64,000 nt of DNA from Palsa-504 sp963744575 (GTDB lineage Bacteria > Actinomycetota > Actinomycetes > Streptosporangiales > Streptosporangiaceae). Every line of letters starts with the position of its first letter. Positions within the stretch are counted from its first letter, which is position 1. Below the pieces are notes generated by a model. The model saw only the letters and a program-made list of their open reading frames with translations, was not told the DNA's origin and did no database searches. This document shows positions 7,627 to 17,046 of this stretch, one piece after another. The position numbers and the translations under genes are program-made. The stretch spans positions 434,001 through 498,000 of the forward strand of contig CAVUUF010000014.1 in NCBI GenBank assembly GCA_963744575.1, read 5' to 3'.

Positions 7627-8355
7627 ATGTCTCTCTTCCAGAGGGCCCACGACATACTGGCGGCCAAGACCAACAAGGCGCTCGACGCCGCCGAGAAGCC
7701 CGACGAAATGCTCGACCTGTCCTACGAGCAGATGCTCGACCAGATCACCAAGGTCCGTCAGGCCCTGGTCACGATCGCCGCCTCCCGCAAGCAGATCGAG
7801 CTGCAGGAGCAGCAGCTGCAGCATTCGGTCGACCACCTTACGGAGCAGGCCAAGACGGCGCTGTCGCTGGGCAAGGAGGACCTGGCCCGGGAGGCGCTGA
7901 CCCGCAAGGCCGCGGCCCAGGCCCAGATCGACGGGCTGGAACCGCAGCACCAGCAGCTCACCGAGCAGGAGGAGAAGCTCGGGCAGACACTCCAGGCGCT
8001 GCAGCAGCGGGTGAACAGCTTCCGGTCCCAGAAGGAAGTGCTGAAAGCCCAGTACGCCGCGGCGAGCGCGGAAAGTTCGGTAACCGAGAGCGTGGCCGGG
8101 ATCTCGAGCACGCTGGGCGGTTCGGGGGAAGCGCTGCAGCGGGCACAGGACAAGATCGCCACCATGCAGGCGCGAGCCGGCGCGCTCGACGAACTGCTGC
8201 AGTCCGGGGTGCTCGAGGACGTCGGCGGCGACACCGACGATATTCAGAAGGAACTGGACGAGGCCGGGACCGCCGCGGATGTGGACAACGAGCTCGCCGC
8301 ACTGAAGGCGCAGATCGGCCCGGGCAGCTCGCCGCCCGAGCTGACCAGCGGCTGA
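7627..8355 (+). CDS. PspA/IM30 family membrane-stress protein
   Basis: A 242-residue protein starting M-S-L-F-Q-R-A-H-D-I-L-A-A-K-T-N-K-A-L-D, the amphipathic helix of PspA/IM30 proteins, followed by long alpha-helical coiled coil (residues about 25-190, rich in Gln, Glu and Leu heptads). PspA-family proteins bind stressed membranes and assemble into ESCRT-III-like rods. An AAGGAG box at 7611-7616, eleven bases before the ATG, fixes the start. A longer in-frame extension to 7417 would only translate the hexamer tract and is rejected. The C-terminus is Gly/Pro/Ser rich. No Psp regulator or PspC partner lies next to it. Confidence 0.85.
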   Translation: MSLFQRAHDILAAKTNKALDAAEKPDEMLDLSYEQMLDQITKVRQALVTIAASRKQIELQEQQLQHSVDHLTEQAKTALSLGKEDLAREALTRKAAAQAQIDGLEPQHQQLTEQEEKLGQTLQALQQRVNSFRSQKEVLKAQYAAASAESSVTESVAGISSTLGGSGEALQRAQDKIATMQARAGALDELLQSGVLEDVGGDTDDIQKELDEAGTAADVDNELAALKAQIGPGSSPPELTSG

Positions 8356-8488
8356 TGCCGCGAAAAGGATGCTTACAGATCTTTCTGCATCGTTCTCCTG
8401 AGTTACTCTCACCGAGGGTCGACTCGCCGCACCGCCAGCTAGCCCGACAAAAACTAGCGAAGCTCTCGAAATGGGCACGATCTGCCCG

Positions 8489-8569
8489 TTGGTCGGGCCC
8501 GCCACCGACGGAAAATTGGTCGGGCCCGCCACCGACGGAAAATTGGTCGGGGCCGCCACCGACGGAAAG
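8489..8569. repeat. three 27-bp direct repeats ahead of the G1 peptidase gene
   Basis: A 27-bp unit beginning TTGGTCGGGCCCGCC and ending ACCGACGGAAAA is present at 8489-8515, 8516-8542 and 8543-8569. The third copy has two changes, and its end runs into the AAAGGAG ribosome-binding site of the peptidase gene (ATG 8578). The array is therefore in the 5' leader or promoter and could be a regulator-binding array or a slippage-prone leader. Confidence 0.9.
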
Positions 8570-8577
8570 GAGCCTGA

Positions 8578-9366
8578 ATGCGACGACGATGGGGCATCCT
8601 TCTGGCCATGCTGACGCTGACGGCCGGCGTGACCCTGGCCGCCACGAGCAGCGCGTCCGCCGCCACCATGGGATTCGCTCCCGGCGGGCCGATTCACCTG
8701 GTCGGCGCCGGGTCCAGCCCGAACCTGCGCGACGGGATCCGGCACCAGGCGGAAAGCACCAACTGGTCCGGCTACGCTGCCACGACCGGGACCCACACCA
8801 GCGTCTCGGCCAGCTGGACCGAGCCTTCCGGCATATGCAGCCCGGGTAGCCAGTACGCCTCCTTCTGGGTGGGGCTGGACGGCTACTCAAGCAACTCGGT
8901 CGAGCAGACGGGCAGCGACACCGACTGCTCCGGCGGCCGGGCCGTGTACTACGCCTGGTACGAGATATATCCCAATCCCTCGGTGTCCTACTCCAATACG
9001 GTGCGGCCCGGCGATCACTTCAACGCCTCGGTGACCTATACCGGCAGCAACCACTTCAGCCTGTTCATCCGGGACACGACGCGGGGCTGGAGCCACACTA
9101 CGGTGGGAACCGTGGCCGGGGCGGCGCGGTCCTCGGCGGAGGTCATCGTGGAGGCGCCGTGCTGCACCGCCGGCGGCGGCATATTGCCGCTGGCCGACTT
9201 CGGCACCGTGAACATCACGGGTTCCCTGGCCAACGGGTCCGCGCTCGGTAACGCCGGCGGGGTGACCCAGATCATCATGGTCGACAACGCGGGCCGTGAT
9301 AAGGACACCGTCTCCTCGCTCAGCGGCGGGGAGAACTTCTCCGCGACCTGGCTGCGCAGCAACTAA
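8578..9366 (+). CDS. secreted G1-family glutamic endopeptidase
   Basis: A 262-residue preprotein. Residues 1-28 form a Sec signal peptide (R-R-R-W, a hydrophobic core, cleavage after A-S-A). The mature part is the eqolisin (peptidase A4/G1) beta-sandwich: N-W-S-G-Y-A near residue 62, a W-x-G-L-D strand, the catalytic Gln in S-V-E-Q-T-G-S-D, W-Y-E-I-Y-P, and the catalytic Glu in A-E-V-I-V-E-A-P. Family members are pepstatin-insensitive acid proteases active at low pH, which suits an organism of acidic soil. AAAGGAG lies six bases before the ATG. A strong hairpin follows the stop, so the gene is likely monocistronic. Confidence 0.9.
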   Translation: MRRRWGILLAMLTLTAGVTLAATSSASAATMGFAPGGPIHLVGAGSSPNLRDGIRHQAESTNWSGYAATTGTHTSVSASWTEPSGICSPGSQYASFWVGLDGYSSNSVEQTGSDTDCSGGRAVYYAWYEIYPNPSVSYSNTVRPGDHFNASVTYTGSNHFSLFIRDTTRGWSHTTVGTVAGAARSSAEVIVEAPCCTAGGGILPLADFGTVNITGSLANGSALGNAGGVTQIIMVDNAGRDKDTVSSLSGGENFSATWLRSN

Positions 9367-9393
9367 ACCGTCGCGCCGCTGATTTCACGTAGT

Positions 9394-9430
9394 CCGCTGG
9401 CCCGGGCCGCCTGCCTGCCCGGGCCAGCGG
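9394..9430. terminator. strong hairpin terminator after the G1 peptidase
   Basis: CCGCTGGCCCGGGC pairs perfectly with GCCCGGGCCAGCGG (14-bp stem, 9-base loop), 27 bases after the stop codon. No U-tract follows, as is common in actinobacteria. Confidence 0.8.
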
Positions 9431-9511
9431 CACGTGCCTGACCGCAGCCCAGATCTGTGGTATGTGTAATTTCTGCGTACCGGTGCGAGCTGGCGCACGC
9501 GTGACAGTTGG

Positions 9512-11521
9512 GTGGGGGTGACCAGGTTGGCGGCGCTACAAGCCGGCGATCCCCAGCGCATAGGACCCTACGTGCTGCTCGGGAGGCTCGGTAGCGGCGG
9601 GATGGGCCGGGTCTACCTGGCCCGCTCCCCGGGCGGTCGCATGGTGGCGGTCAAGGTCATCCGGGCCGACCTGGCCGAGGACGCCGGCTTCCGGGCCCGC
9701 TTCGCGCGCGAGGTGTCGGCCGCGCGCAAGGTGGGCGGCCTGTTCACCGCCCAGGTGGTCGACGCCGACATCGACGGTCCCGTGCCCTGGCTGGTCACCG
9801 CGTACGTGCCGGGCACGTCGCTGTCCGACGCGGTCGAGCAGCAGGGTCCGCTGCCGGATAACCCGGTGCTCGCACTGGCCGCGGGGCTGGCCGAGGGGCT
9901 CATCGCGATCCACGCGGCTGGCGTCATCCACCGCGACCTCAAGCCCTCCAACGTGCTGCTGGCCCAGGACGGGCCGCGGATCATCGACTTCGGCATCTCC
10001 TCCGCCGCCGAGGCCACGGCGCTGACCGGCACCGGTTTCATGATCGGCTCGCCCGGATTCATGTCACCCGAGCAGGCTGAAGGGCTCACCGTCGGGCCCG
10101 CCAGCGACATCTTCAGCCTGGCCGGCGTGCTGGTCTACGCCGCCCGCGGTGAAGGGCCGTTCGGCAGCGGTGACACCGCCGCCCTGCTCTACCGCGTGGT
10201 GCACGGCAAGCCGAGCGTGGATGGCGCGCCCGACAGGCTGCGGCCACTGCTCAAGCGGAGCCTGTCCCGGGATCCCAAGCGCCGGCCCACGGCCGCCGAG
10301 TTCCTCGCCGGCCTATCGGCGACGTACCCCGCGGCCGCGGACCTGAGCAACTGGCTGCCGCCGCGGATTCTCGACCCGCCGCCCGCCGCCCGGGCGGACC
10401 CGAGCCTGGCCCAGCCGGGCTCGCTGGCCGGGGGTTCGGTAGCCGGCGCTGCCGCGGCGGGCGGCTTCGCAGCCGACGGCGCCGTGGCCGACCGTCCGGC
10501 GATGGCTCCGCTAGATCCGGGGCCGGGCCCGGTGGCGAAGCCGGACCCGGTGGCGAAGCCGGACCCGGTGGCGGAGCCGGACCCGGTGGCGGAGCCGGAC
10601 CCGGTGGCGGAGCCGGACCCGGTGGCGGAGCCGGACCCGGTGGCGGACGCCATGGCGCCGATGGCGCTGGCGGCCGACGCGGACCCCGCGATGCGGGGCT
10701 ACCGAGGGCTGCAGAGCTACCCGCCGGGCCAGCCGCAGAGCTACCCGGGCGAGCAGCAGTACCCCGAGCCGCGGGGGTACCCAACCGGTCAAGGGGTCCA
10801 GGGTGACCCGGTTGCTCCCGGCGGCTCCTGGTGGTCCGGCCAGCCGGGCCACATCCCGCCGGCCCGGCAGACCCCGCCGCCTGGGTCCGACCAGTGGTAC
10901 CCACCGCCCGCCGGGCCGCCGGGCCCGCCCCCGCGCAAGCGGCCGAAGTGGCTGGTCCCGGCCGGGGCGGCCGCGGCCATCGTGGTGGTCGTGGTGGCGC
11001 TGGTCCTGGCGCTGAGCCCCGGCTCGCACCCACCAGGCAATGCCGGCGACACCGCGCAGCAGACCCCGCGCCCGGCCCTGTCGCATCGGGCCTCGCCTGG
11101 TGCGACGCCCGCCGTGGGCGGCCTGGTGCTCGCCCAGTTCCGCGCCGGAGACTGCCTGACCGGCGCGAACATGGAACTGAACAAGGCCACCCCGTGGCCG
11201 AAGTTGACCCAGGCCGTGCCGTGCCGCCAGGGTCACACCGCCGAGGTCTTCTACGCCAGCAACCACTTCTGGGCCGAGGGCGGTTCCTATCCCGGCGACA
11301 CCGCGATCAAGAACGCCGCCAAGGCGGAATGCGACACCGCCTTCGGGTCCTACGTGGGTATCGCGTACTCGCAGTCGGTCTACACCTGGACCGATGTGGT
11401 GCCGGACGCGTCCACCTGGCCGGACGGCGACAGGGCCCTGCACTGCATGGCCTACTACCCGACGACGGCGCAGCCGGCCGGATCCGTCCTGCACGCCTCG
11501 ATCAGGGGCACGGCCAAGTAG
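9512..11521 (+). CDS. membrane Ser/Thr protein kinase with extracellular septum-formation-like domain
   Basis: A 669-residue PknB-type kinase. Visible are the glycine loop L-G-S-G-G-M-G-R-V-Y, the Lys of V-A-V-K-V-I, H-R-D-L-K-P-S-N (catalytic Asp), D-F-G-I-S, and S-P-E-Q in the activation segment. Residues about 280-480 are a Pro/Gly-rich linker with six V-A-(E/K)-P-D-P repeats. One transmembrane helix follows near residues 480-503. The extracytoplasmic C-terminus (about 540-669) has the Cys spacing G-D-C, V-P-C, A-E-C, H-C and W-P-D-G-D-R of the septum-formation domain, so this is a putative sensor rather than a PASTA kinase. The GTG at 9512 is used; the GTG two codons later at 9518 is equally possible. 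A hairpin follows the stop. Confidence 0.88.
   Translation: MGVTRLAALQAGDPQRIGPYVLLGRLGSGGMGRVYLARSPGGRMVAVKVIRADLAEDAGFRARFAREVSAARKVGGLFTAQVVDADIDGPVPWLVTAYVPGTSLSDAVEQQGPLPDNPVLALAAGLAEGLIAIHAAGVIHRDLKPSNVLLAQDGPRIIDFGISSAAEATALTGTGFMIGSPGFMSPEQAEGLTVGPASDIFSLAGVLVYAARGEGPFGSGDTAALLYRVVHGKPSVDGAPDRLRPLLKRSLSRDPKRRPTAAEFLAGLSATYPAAADLSNWLPPRILDPPPAARADPSLAQPGSLAGGSVAGAAAAGGFAADGAVADRPAMAPLDPGPGPVAKPDPVAKPDPVAEPDPVAEPDPVAEPDPVAEPDPVADAMAPMALAADADPAMRGYRGLQSYPPGQPQSYPGEQQYPEPRGYPTGQGVQGDPVAPGGSWWSGQPGHIPPARQTPPPGSDQWYPPPAGPPGPPPRKRPKWLVPAGAAAAIVVVVVALVLALSPGSHPPGNAGDTAQQTPRPALSHRASPGATPAVGGLVLAQFRAGDCLTGANMELNKATPWPKLTQAVPCRQGHTAEVFYASNHFWAEGGSYPGDTAIKNAAKAECDTAFGSYVGIAYSQSVYTWTDVVPDASTWPDGDRALHCMAYYPTTAQPAGSVLHASIRGTAK
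10529..10636. repeat. 18-bp tandem repeat in the kinase linker
   Basis: Six units of CCGGTGGCG(A/G)AGCCGGAC encode Pro-Val-Ala-(Lys/Glu)-Pro-Asp. The first two units carry Lys codons and the last four Glu codons. It lies in the cytoplasmic linker between kinase domain and membrane helix; variation would change linker length without a frameshift. Confidence 0.92.
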
Positions 11522-11522
11522 G

Positions 11523-11541
11523 CCTGCCCGACCCGGGCAGG
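11523..11541. terminator. hairpin terminator after the kinase
   Basis: CCTGCCCG and CGGGCAGG form a perfect 8-bp stem with a 3-base loop, starting two bases after the kinase stop codon. Confidence 0.7.
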
Positions 11542-11558
11542 AACGGTCGCGAGGCGGG

Positions 11559-13060
11559 TCACCCAGCCCGTTCGGCCCTAATGTTCTCGGACCCGGCGGG
11601 GGGGCGGGCAGGTGCGCCGGGCTGATGTCGGGAAGGTCGCGGACGCCGAACACGTCGCGCAGAGCCGTCAGCGCGGCCAGTTCGCCGCAGCGGCCGTGCA
11701 CGCCCGGGATCGGAGGGGTCGCCGACGAGCACAGGTAGAGGCCGCGGATCGGCGTCCGATAGGGGTTCCACCGGGGCACCGGGCGGAAGATGGTCTGCCG
11801 CAGCGTCTGCATGCCGACGCCGATGTCGCCGCCGACGTAGTTCGGGTTGCCCGCCTCCTCGTCGGTGGCGGTGCGCACCGCGCGGGCCAGGATGAGATCG
11901 CGGAAGCCGGGGGCGAACCGCTCGATCTGCGCCTCGATCCGGTCGGTCATGTCGACCGCCGAGCCGGACGGCACGTGACAGTAGGTCCACAGGGTCTGGC
12001 GGCCGGCCGGGGCGCGGGACGGATCGGCGACCCCGGGCTGGACCACAAGCACGTAGGGGTGGTGCGGGTGCTTGCCCGCCGTCACCTCGGCCTCGGCCGC
12101 GGCGACCTGCTCGAACGGGCCACCCAGGTGCAGGGTGCCGGCCCGGCGGCAGGCCTCGTTGGTCCACGGCACCGGGCCGGACAGGGCGAGGTCAACCTTG
12201 CAGACCCCAGGGCCGTAGCGAAACCGGCGCAGCGCGGCGCGGTACCGGCCGGGCAGCCGGTCGCCGGCCAGCAGCGCCAGCGTCCGGGGTGAGACGTCCA
12301 GGATGGTGGCGGCGGCCGACGGGAGTTCAGCCAGCGAGCGGACCCAGCGTCCGGTCTCGATGCGCCCGCCGCGGGCGGTCAGCGCGGCGGCCATCGCGTC
12401 GGTGATCCGGGCGCTGCCCCCCGCCACCACCGGCCAGCCCACCGCGTGCGCCAGCCCGGTCAGCATCAGCCCGATGCCGGCCGTCGGCACCGCGGTGAGC
12501 GGCATCATGGCGTGCGCCGCGGCGCCTGCCATGATCGCGCGGGCCTCCTCAGTGTGCCAGCGCCTGGCCACCACCGAGGCGGGCAGGATGGCGCGGCGGC
12601 CGTAGCTGAGCGCGGGGAGCGGGTGCGCTGGCGGCTTGCGCAGCGGGGCCAGGATCGCCTCGAGGATCTCGTCCATGTGGCTGGTCAGCGGGCCGAGCAG
12701 GTGCCGGTAGGCGCGGCCGTCGGCGCCGAGCCGGGCGGCCGTCTCGGCCACCGAGCGGGACACCACCGCGGCCCGGCCCCCGTCCAGCGGATGGGCGAAC
12801 TCCACCTCGGGCCGCGCCAGCGTCACCCCGCGGGCGGCCAGGTCGAAACGCTGGAAGAACGGCGACGCCACCGCCAGCGGGTGAGCCGCCGAGCAGACGT
12901 CGTGCCAGAAGCCGGGAAGGGTCAGTTCCTCGGTCCGGCAGCCCCCGCCGATCGTCGGCGCGCCCTCGATGACCAGCACTCGCAGGCCGGCCGCCGCCAT
13001 CGTGACGGCGGCGGCCAGCCCGTTCGGCCCGCTGCCGACGACTACCGCGTCCACGTCCAT
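11559..13060 (-). pseudogene. phytoene-desaturase-like FAD oxidoreductase, C-terminal frameshift
   Basis: The N-terminus has the FAD-binding V-V-V-G-S-G-P-N-G-L-A-A-A and E-G-A-P-T-I-G-G-G-C-R-T-E-E of the NAD(P)/FAD amine-oxidase/phytoene dehydrogenase group. The conserved end G-L-Y-L-C-S-S-A-T-P-P-I-P-G-V-H-G-R-C-G-E-L-A-A-L-T is reached near residue 470. After about residue 500 the frame misses a stop and would run 340 further codons antisense through the kinase gene. Shifting one base inside the seven-G run at 11599-11605 moves it into a frame that ends at 11559, giving about 505 residues, the normal length. A one-base sequencing error in that homopolymer is the simplest explanation. Substrate unknown; no carotenoid genes are nearby. 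Confidence 0.7.
11561..11585 (-). repeat. copy of a dispersed gene-end element (strong match)
   Basis: Minus-strand sequence AACATTAGGGCCGAACGG continuing GCTGGGT. It matches the copy at 18705-18729 at about 20 of 25 positions, including an exact run of 15. It lies at the 3' end of the FAD oxidoreductase gene in the convergent gap with the kinase. Confidence 0.6.
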
Positions 13061-13070
13061 GGCTGACCGG

Positions 13071-13737
13071 CTACCCGCTGGCCGGGCGCTCTACTCGCTT
13101 GTTCCGGCGGAAGGGAGCGGCCAGGGTTTGCAGCACGCTGCGCACCATCGAGTTGTGCCACACGTTCCTGGCGTGCCGCCACTGCCGCTTGGAGTCCACC
13201 CAGGTGCTCCGGGCCTCGACCTTCGGATCCTGGGTACCCAGCCGCCGACCGAGCGCGATCAAGGTTGCCTCCCAGAACTTGTCCTCCTTGCGGTGCCCGC
13301 CCAGCATCATGGCCACCTCGTACAGCGGGTCGTTGGCCCGCATCAGCACCTGGGCCTGGACGATGGTGGTGTCGCCCTCGCGTTCGGCGGAGAAGGTGAT
13401 CCAGCCGGCGAACATGTGGCCCTGCGGGGGTCATCAGCGTGAACGACTCGGCGTCCGCGTACAGCACGAAGACGCCGGTGGACAGCTTGACGCCGCCGCC
13501 GATGGCCAGGTCGAGCAGCGCGACGTCGCCGGGGTTGATGCCGGTGAGCGCGCCGGCGAACCGGTTGCCCTTCGGCCAGAACTCGGGGAAATGCTCGCGC
13601 CAGGTGGCGATGGCCTGCTCCTGCGGAACCTGCCCGGCGTCCATCCGGTAGGTTTTCTGCCACATCTTGCCGGAGCCCTGCACCGCCCGGTGAGCCGGCG
13701 TCCCGCCACGTTGGTGCCCCGCCACGTTCCCCTCCAT
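13071..13737 (-). pseudogene. uncharacterised actinobacterial protein, one internal frameshift
   Basis: Two adjacent minus-strand frames make one protein of about 222 residues. The first half (from the ATG at 13737) includes K-M-W-Q-K-T-Y-R-M-D and A-D-A-E-S-F-T-L-M-T-P. The second half continues as M-F-A-G-W-I-T-F-S-A-E-R-E-G and ends R-R-N-K-R-V-E-R. The switch falls at the five-G run near 13425, where the expected join T-P-x-G-H-M-F-A-G-W is broken by one base. The pattern resembles DUF1990-type proteins, but this was not verified and no function is claimed. It lies 10 bp upstream of the FAD oxidoreductase, same strand, so the two may form an operon. Confidence 0.55.
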
Positions 13738-13899
13738 GACGGCCACCGTAGCCGGTGAGCGTTCCGGCATCGTTACGGCCTGTGGGCTACGGGCCGACAC
13801 TGAGCACCACCGTGATCGGCTGGCCGCCCGGATTCACCGTGAGCTGGCCGGGACTCATGTGACCACTGCGGCTGTTTGTGTCGCCGCCGCGCCGCCGGA

Positions 13900-14781
13900 C
13901 TACTTCAGGCCGGTGCCGGCCACGCCCTCGACGATCTGCCGCTGCGCCAGCAGGAACACGAAGACCAGGGGCAGGGCTCCGAGCACGGCCGAGGCCATCT
14001 GCAGGGCGTTCACGATCCCGACCCCGCTGACCACGGTGCCGATCCCGGCCGGGATGGTCATCATCGTCTGGCTCGTCGCGGCCAGGAATGGCCACAGGAA
14101 GTTGTTCCAGGTCCAGACGAACGTGAAGATCGACACGGCGGCGATGGCGGGCCGGGCCAGCGGCAGGGCGATCCGCCGGTAGCTTGTCCACCAGCCGGCC
14201 CCGTCGACCTCCGCGGCCTGCTCCAGCGAGATCGGGACGCCGTCGAAGAACTTCTTGAAGATGAACACCGCGATCGGCGCCGGGACCTGCGGCAGCACCA
14301 GGGCCCAGTAGGTGTTGATCAGGTGAGCGACCTGGAACTCGCGGAACAGCGGGACGATGAGGGCCTGCGGCGGGATCATGATGCCGGCCAGGATGACGGC
14401 GTAGATAAAGGTCTTGCCGCGGAACCGCTTGCGGGACAGCGCATACCCGGCCATGCTCGCGGTGATCACCACCAGCACGGTCACCGCGATGGCGACGATC
14501 GCCGAGTTGATGTACCAGCGGCCGAGGTCGGTGGCGGAGAACACCGCGCCATAGGCAGAGAACGTGAACTGCGGGATCTTCCAGGTGGCCGGGATGATGA
14601 TGGTAGCGTTCTCGGACTTGACCGACGTGTCCAGGGTCCAGGCGATGGGGACCAGCCAGAGCAGGGCCAGTGCGATGACCACCCCGGTGGTGACCCGGCC
14701 GAACAGGCCGGCCCGCCAGTCCTTCCTGGCCCGCGGTACGGCCCGCGCCGGGGTCGTGCGGTCCCGCACGCTCACGGCCAT
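13900..14781 (-). CDS. carbohydrate ABC transporter permease (MalG-like)
   Basis: A 293-residue inner-membrane permease with six predicted helices. The EAA loop reads E-Q-A-A-E-V-D-G-A-G-W-W-T-S-Y-R-R-I-A-L-P-L-A-R-P, the ATPase-docking signature of the CUT1 sugar family. It is the last gene of the leftward operon GH51, binding protein, permease 1, permease 2, with its ATG two bases after the stop of permease 1. No ATPase gene is present; CUT1 systems in actinobacteria commonly share an MsiK-type ATPase encoded elsewhere. The likely cargo is an arabinose-containing oligosaccharide, inferred from the GH51 gene. Confidence 0.85.
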   Translation of the reverse strand: MAVSVRDRTTPARAVPRARKDWRAGLFGRVTTGVVIALALLWLVPIAWTLDTSVKSENATIIIPATWKIPQFTFSAYGAVFSATDLGRWYINSAIVAIAVTVLVVITASMAGYALSRKRFRGKTFIYAVILAGIMIPPQALIVPLFREFQVAHLINTYWALVLPQVPAPIAVFIFKKFFDGVPISLEQAAEVDGAGWWTSYRRIALPLARPAIAAVSIFTFVWTWNNFLWPFLAATSQTMMTIPAGIGTVVSGVGIVNALQMASAVLGALPLVFVFLLAQRQIVEGVAGTGLK

Positions 14782-14783
14782 GC

Positions 14784-15707
14784 TCAGACTCCCCTCTCCT
14801 GCTTGCGGACCAGGGCCAGCCAGACGAACGAGACCAGCACGATGACCACAAAGAGAACGAGCGAGGCGGCGGACGCGTAGCCGACCCGCTGGCTGGTGAA
14901 ACCGGTGTCGTAGATGTACTCGATGGCGGGGGGGCTGGCGTAGTTCGGGCCGCCCGCGGTGATCAGGTAGACCTGGTCGAAGATCTTGAGCGACGCGATG
15001 ACCTGGAGCACCACGACGAGCGTGGTGGTCCGGCCCAGCATCGGGAGGGTCAGCCGCCAGGTCTGCTTCCACAGGCTGGCGCCGTCCAGGGCGGCGGCCT
15101 CGTACAGGTCCCGCGGGATGTCCTGCAGGCCGGCCAGGTAGAGCACGAAGTTGAAGCCGATCGTCCACCAGATGGTGACGATCACGATGGAATACAGCGC
15201 CAGGTCCGGTGACGACAACCAGCCCGGGGCGCCCAGGCCGAGCAGGTGGAAGAACCCGTCGATCAGCCCGTATCCGGGTTCGTACAGCCAGGTCCAGACC
15301 AGCGCGATCACGGCCGACGGCAGGATGTAGGGCAGGAAGAACGCAGCCGGAAGAACCACTGGCCGTGCTTGATGCGGTTGACCACGATCGCGAAGAACAA
15401 CGGGATGATTACCAGCGGCGGGTACTGACCAAGGTGAACAAGATCGTGTGCCACATCGCCTGCCAGAACCGGCTGTCGCCGAGCAGCTCCCGGTAGTTGG
15501 CCAGGCCCGCGAAGCTGCCCAGGCCGGGCAGCACCAAGCTGGTGTTGAAGAAGCTCATCACGACGGCGTAGACCAGCGGCCCGACCAGGAACAGGAGGTA
15601 GCACACCAGGAACGGGGCAAGCAGCGCGACGTTTCCCCAGCCGCTACGCCGCCGCCCGCGGGCCGCTCCCGGGCCGCGCGGGGCAGCCGGATCGCCGTGG
15701 CCGTCAT
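14784..15707 (-). pseudogene. carbohydrate ABC transporter permease (MalF-like), multiple frameshifts
   Basis: The CUT1 permease is split over three frames. The ATG at 15707 overlaps the binding-protein stop (ATGA) and begins M-T-A-T-A-I-R-L-P-R, but the first helix (L-L-A-P-F-L-V-C-Y-L-L-F) is in another frame. That frame ends at W-H-T-I-L-F-T-L-V-S-T, the next piece (P-P-L-V-I-I-P-L-F-F-A-I) is in a second frame, and from L-P-A-A-F-F-L-P-Y-I-L-P-S to the C-terminus a third frame runs intact with the EAA loop Y-E-A-A-A-L-D-G-A-S. About three single-base shifts are therefore needed, near 15645, 15420 and 15350. All other parts are well conserved, arguing for sequence error over old decay. Confidence 0.75.
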
Positions 15708-17046
15708 ACCGGACTCGTCTCCTTCGCTAGCGTCTCAAACGACTGGCGCATCTCCTGGTAGGCGGCCTGCGGGCGCAGGCTGCCCAGCATCAGGGTGCCG
15801 ATGGCGGCGCCGGCGTAGTTCTCCATGTCAGAACCGGAGCCGCTGTACCAGGCGGGCGGGTCGTACACCACGTGGTCCGCGACCGAGGCGTAGTTGGACT
15901 GCGGCTTGAGCTTGCGGTAGGCGGCCGACTCGCGGACCGGCAGCCAAGCTGGGATGTGGCCGCCCTCGGCCCAGGTGAGGCTCTGGCCGAGCAGGGAGCG
16001 GATCATGGTCAGGGACATGGACAGCTTCGCCGGATCGGGCTGTGACCGCCGCGGGATGACGAACGTGTGCGAGTCGGCCTGGGTCACGCCGCGGCCGAAC
16101 AGAGCCGGGAACGGCTGCATGCTGAACGGGAGCTTGGCGGTCTGGAACACGGCCACGTTCCACTCTCCCTCCCAGTACAGCCCGGCCGGCCGGCCTGGAA
16201 CAGGGCCACGCCCCCGTTGGCGTCGGTGTTCGCGTTCATCAGGCCCTCGGTAGCCAGCTGGTAGATGAAGCCGAGGACCCTGGTCGCGAGCGCCTCGTCG
16301 AGCACCACCCGATGCCCGTCATCGGCCAGGACCTGGCCGCCGGCCTGGCTGTACAGGGTGTAGAACAGTCGCCAGGCGGTGGCCGGGTCATCCACCTGAT
16401 CGCAGACCACCGGGGTGACCCCGAGCTTCTTCAGCTTGCGCAGCACGGTGAGCATGGCCTGGGTGCCGTTGACCGGCGGGAGCTGACCGGAGCCGTCCAG
16501 CAGCCCCGCCTTCCGGCACAGCGTGGTGTTGTAGTACTGCACGAACGGGTGCGTATCGAGCGGTATGGCCAGCAACTGGCCGTTCAGGTGCGTCTTGGCG
16601 AAGGCCAGCGGGGTGAAGTCCGAGGCTGTCATCCCGTGGGCGGCGAGCAGGCCCGGGCTCAGCGGGGTCAGCAGGCCCGGCGGGCCGAACTCGGTGATCC
16701 GGCTCAGGTGCATGATGGCCACGTCGGGCGGGCTGCCGGAGCGGATGGCCAGCGACAGCTTGGTGTAATACGGGTTCCCCCAGGTCAAGATCGTGGATTG
16801 GAGGTCGACCCTGGGATGGGCCTGGCTGTAGCCGGCTTCCATCGTCTCCATGTGCGTGCCGTCACCGCCGCTGAGCAGGTTCCAGTACACCAGCGTGTCC
16901 GAGGTGTCGCCGCCGCTCGATCCGGTGAGCCCGGCGCCGACGTCGTAGGAGCCGGCGCAGCCGGCCAGGGCGCCGACGCCGAGCGCCGCCGCGCCGGCCA
17001 GGAAACCGCGGCGGCTCACCGGGCGGGCGATCGCCGGCCGGGTCAT
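15704..17046 (-). pseudogene. sugar ABC transporter solute-binding lipoprotein, one frameshift
   Basis: The N-terminus M-T-R-P-A-I-A-R-P-V-S-R-R-G-F-L-A-G-A-A-A has a twin-arginine-like motif followed by a hydrophobic core and L-A-G-C lipobox, so the product is a membrane-anchored binding protein. The fold 1 CUT1 family pattern L-V-Y-W-N-L-L-S-G-G-D-G is visible. The frame from 17046 runs to V-A-L-F-Q-A-G-R-P near 16190 and then shifts; the rest (W-N-V-A-V-F-Q-T-A-K-L-P-F-S to the C-terminus) is in the neighbouring frame to 15704. One base in the GGCC-rich run at 16180-16195 explains it. Together about 447 residues, the usual length. Overlaps the GH51 stop by ATGA. Confidence 0.8.
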
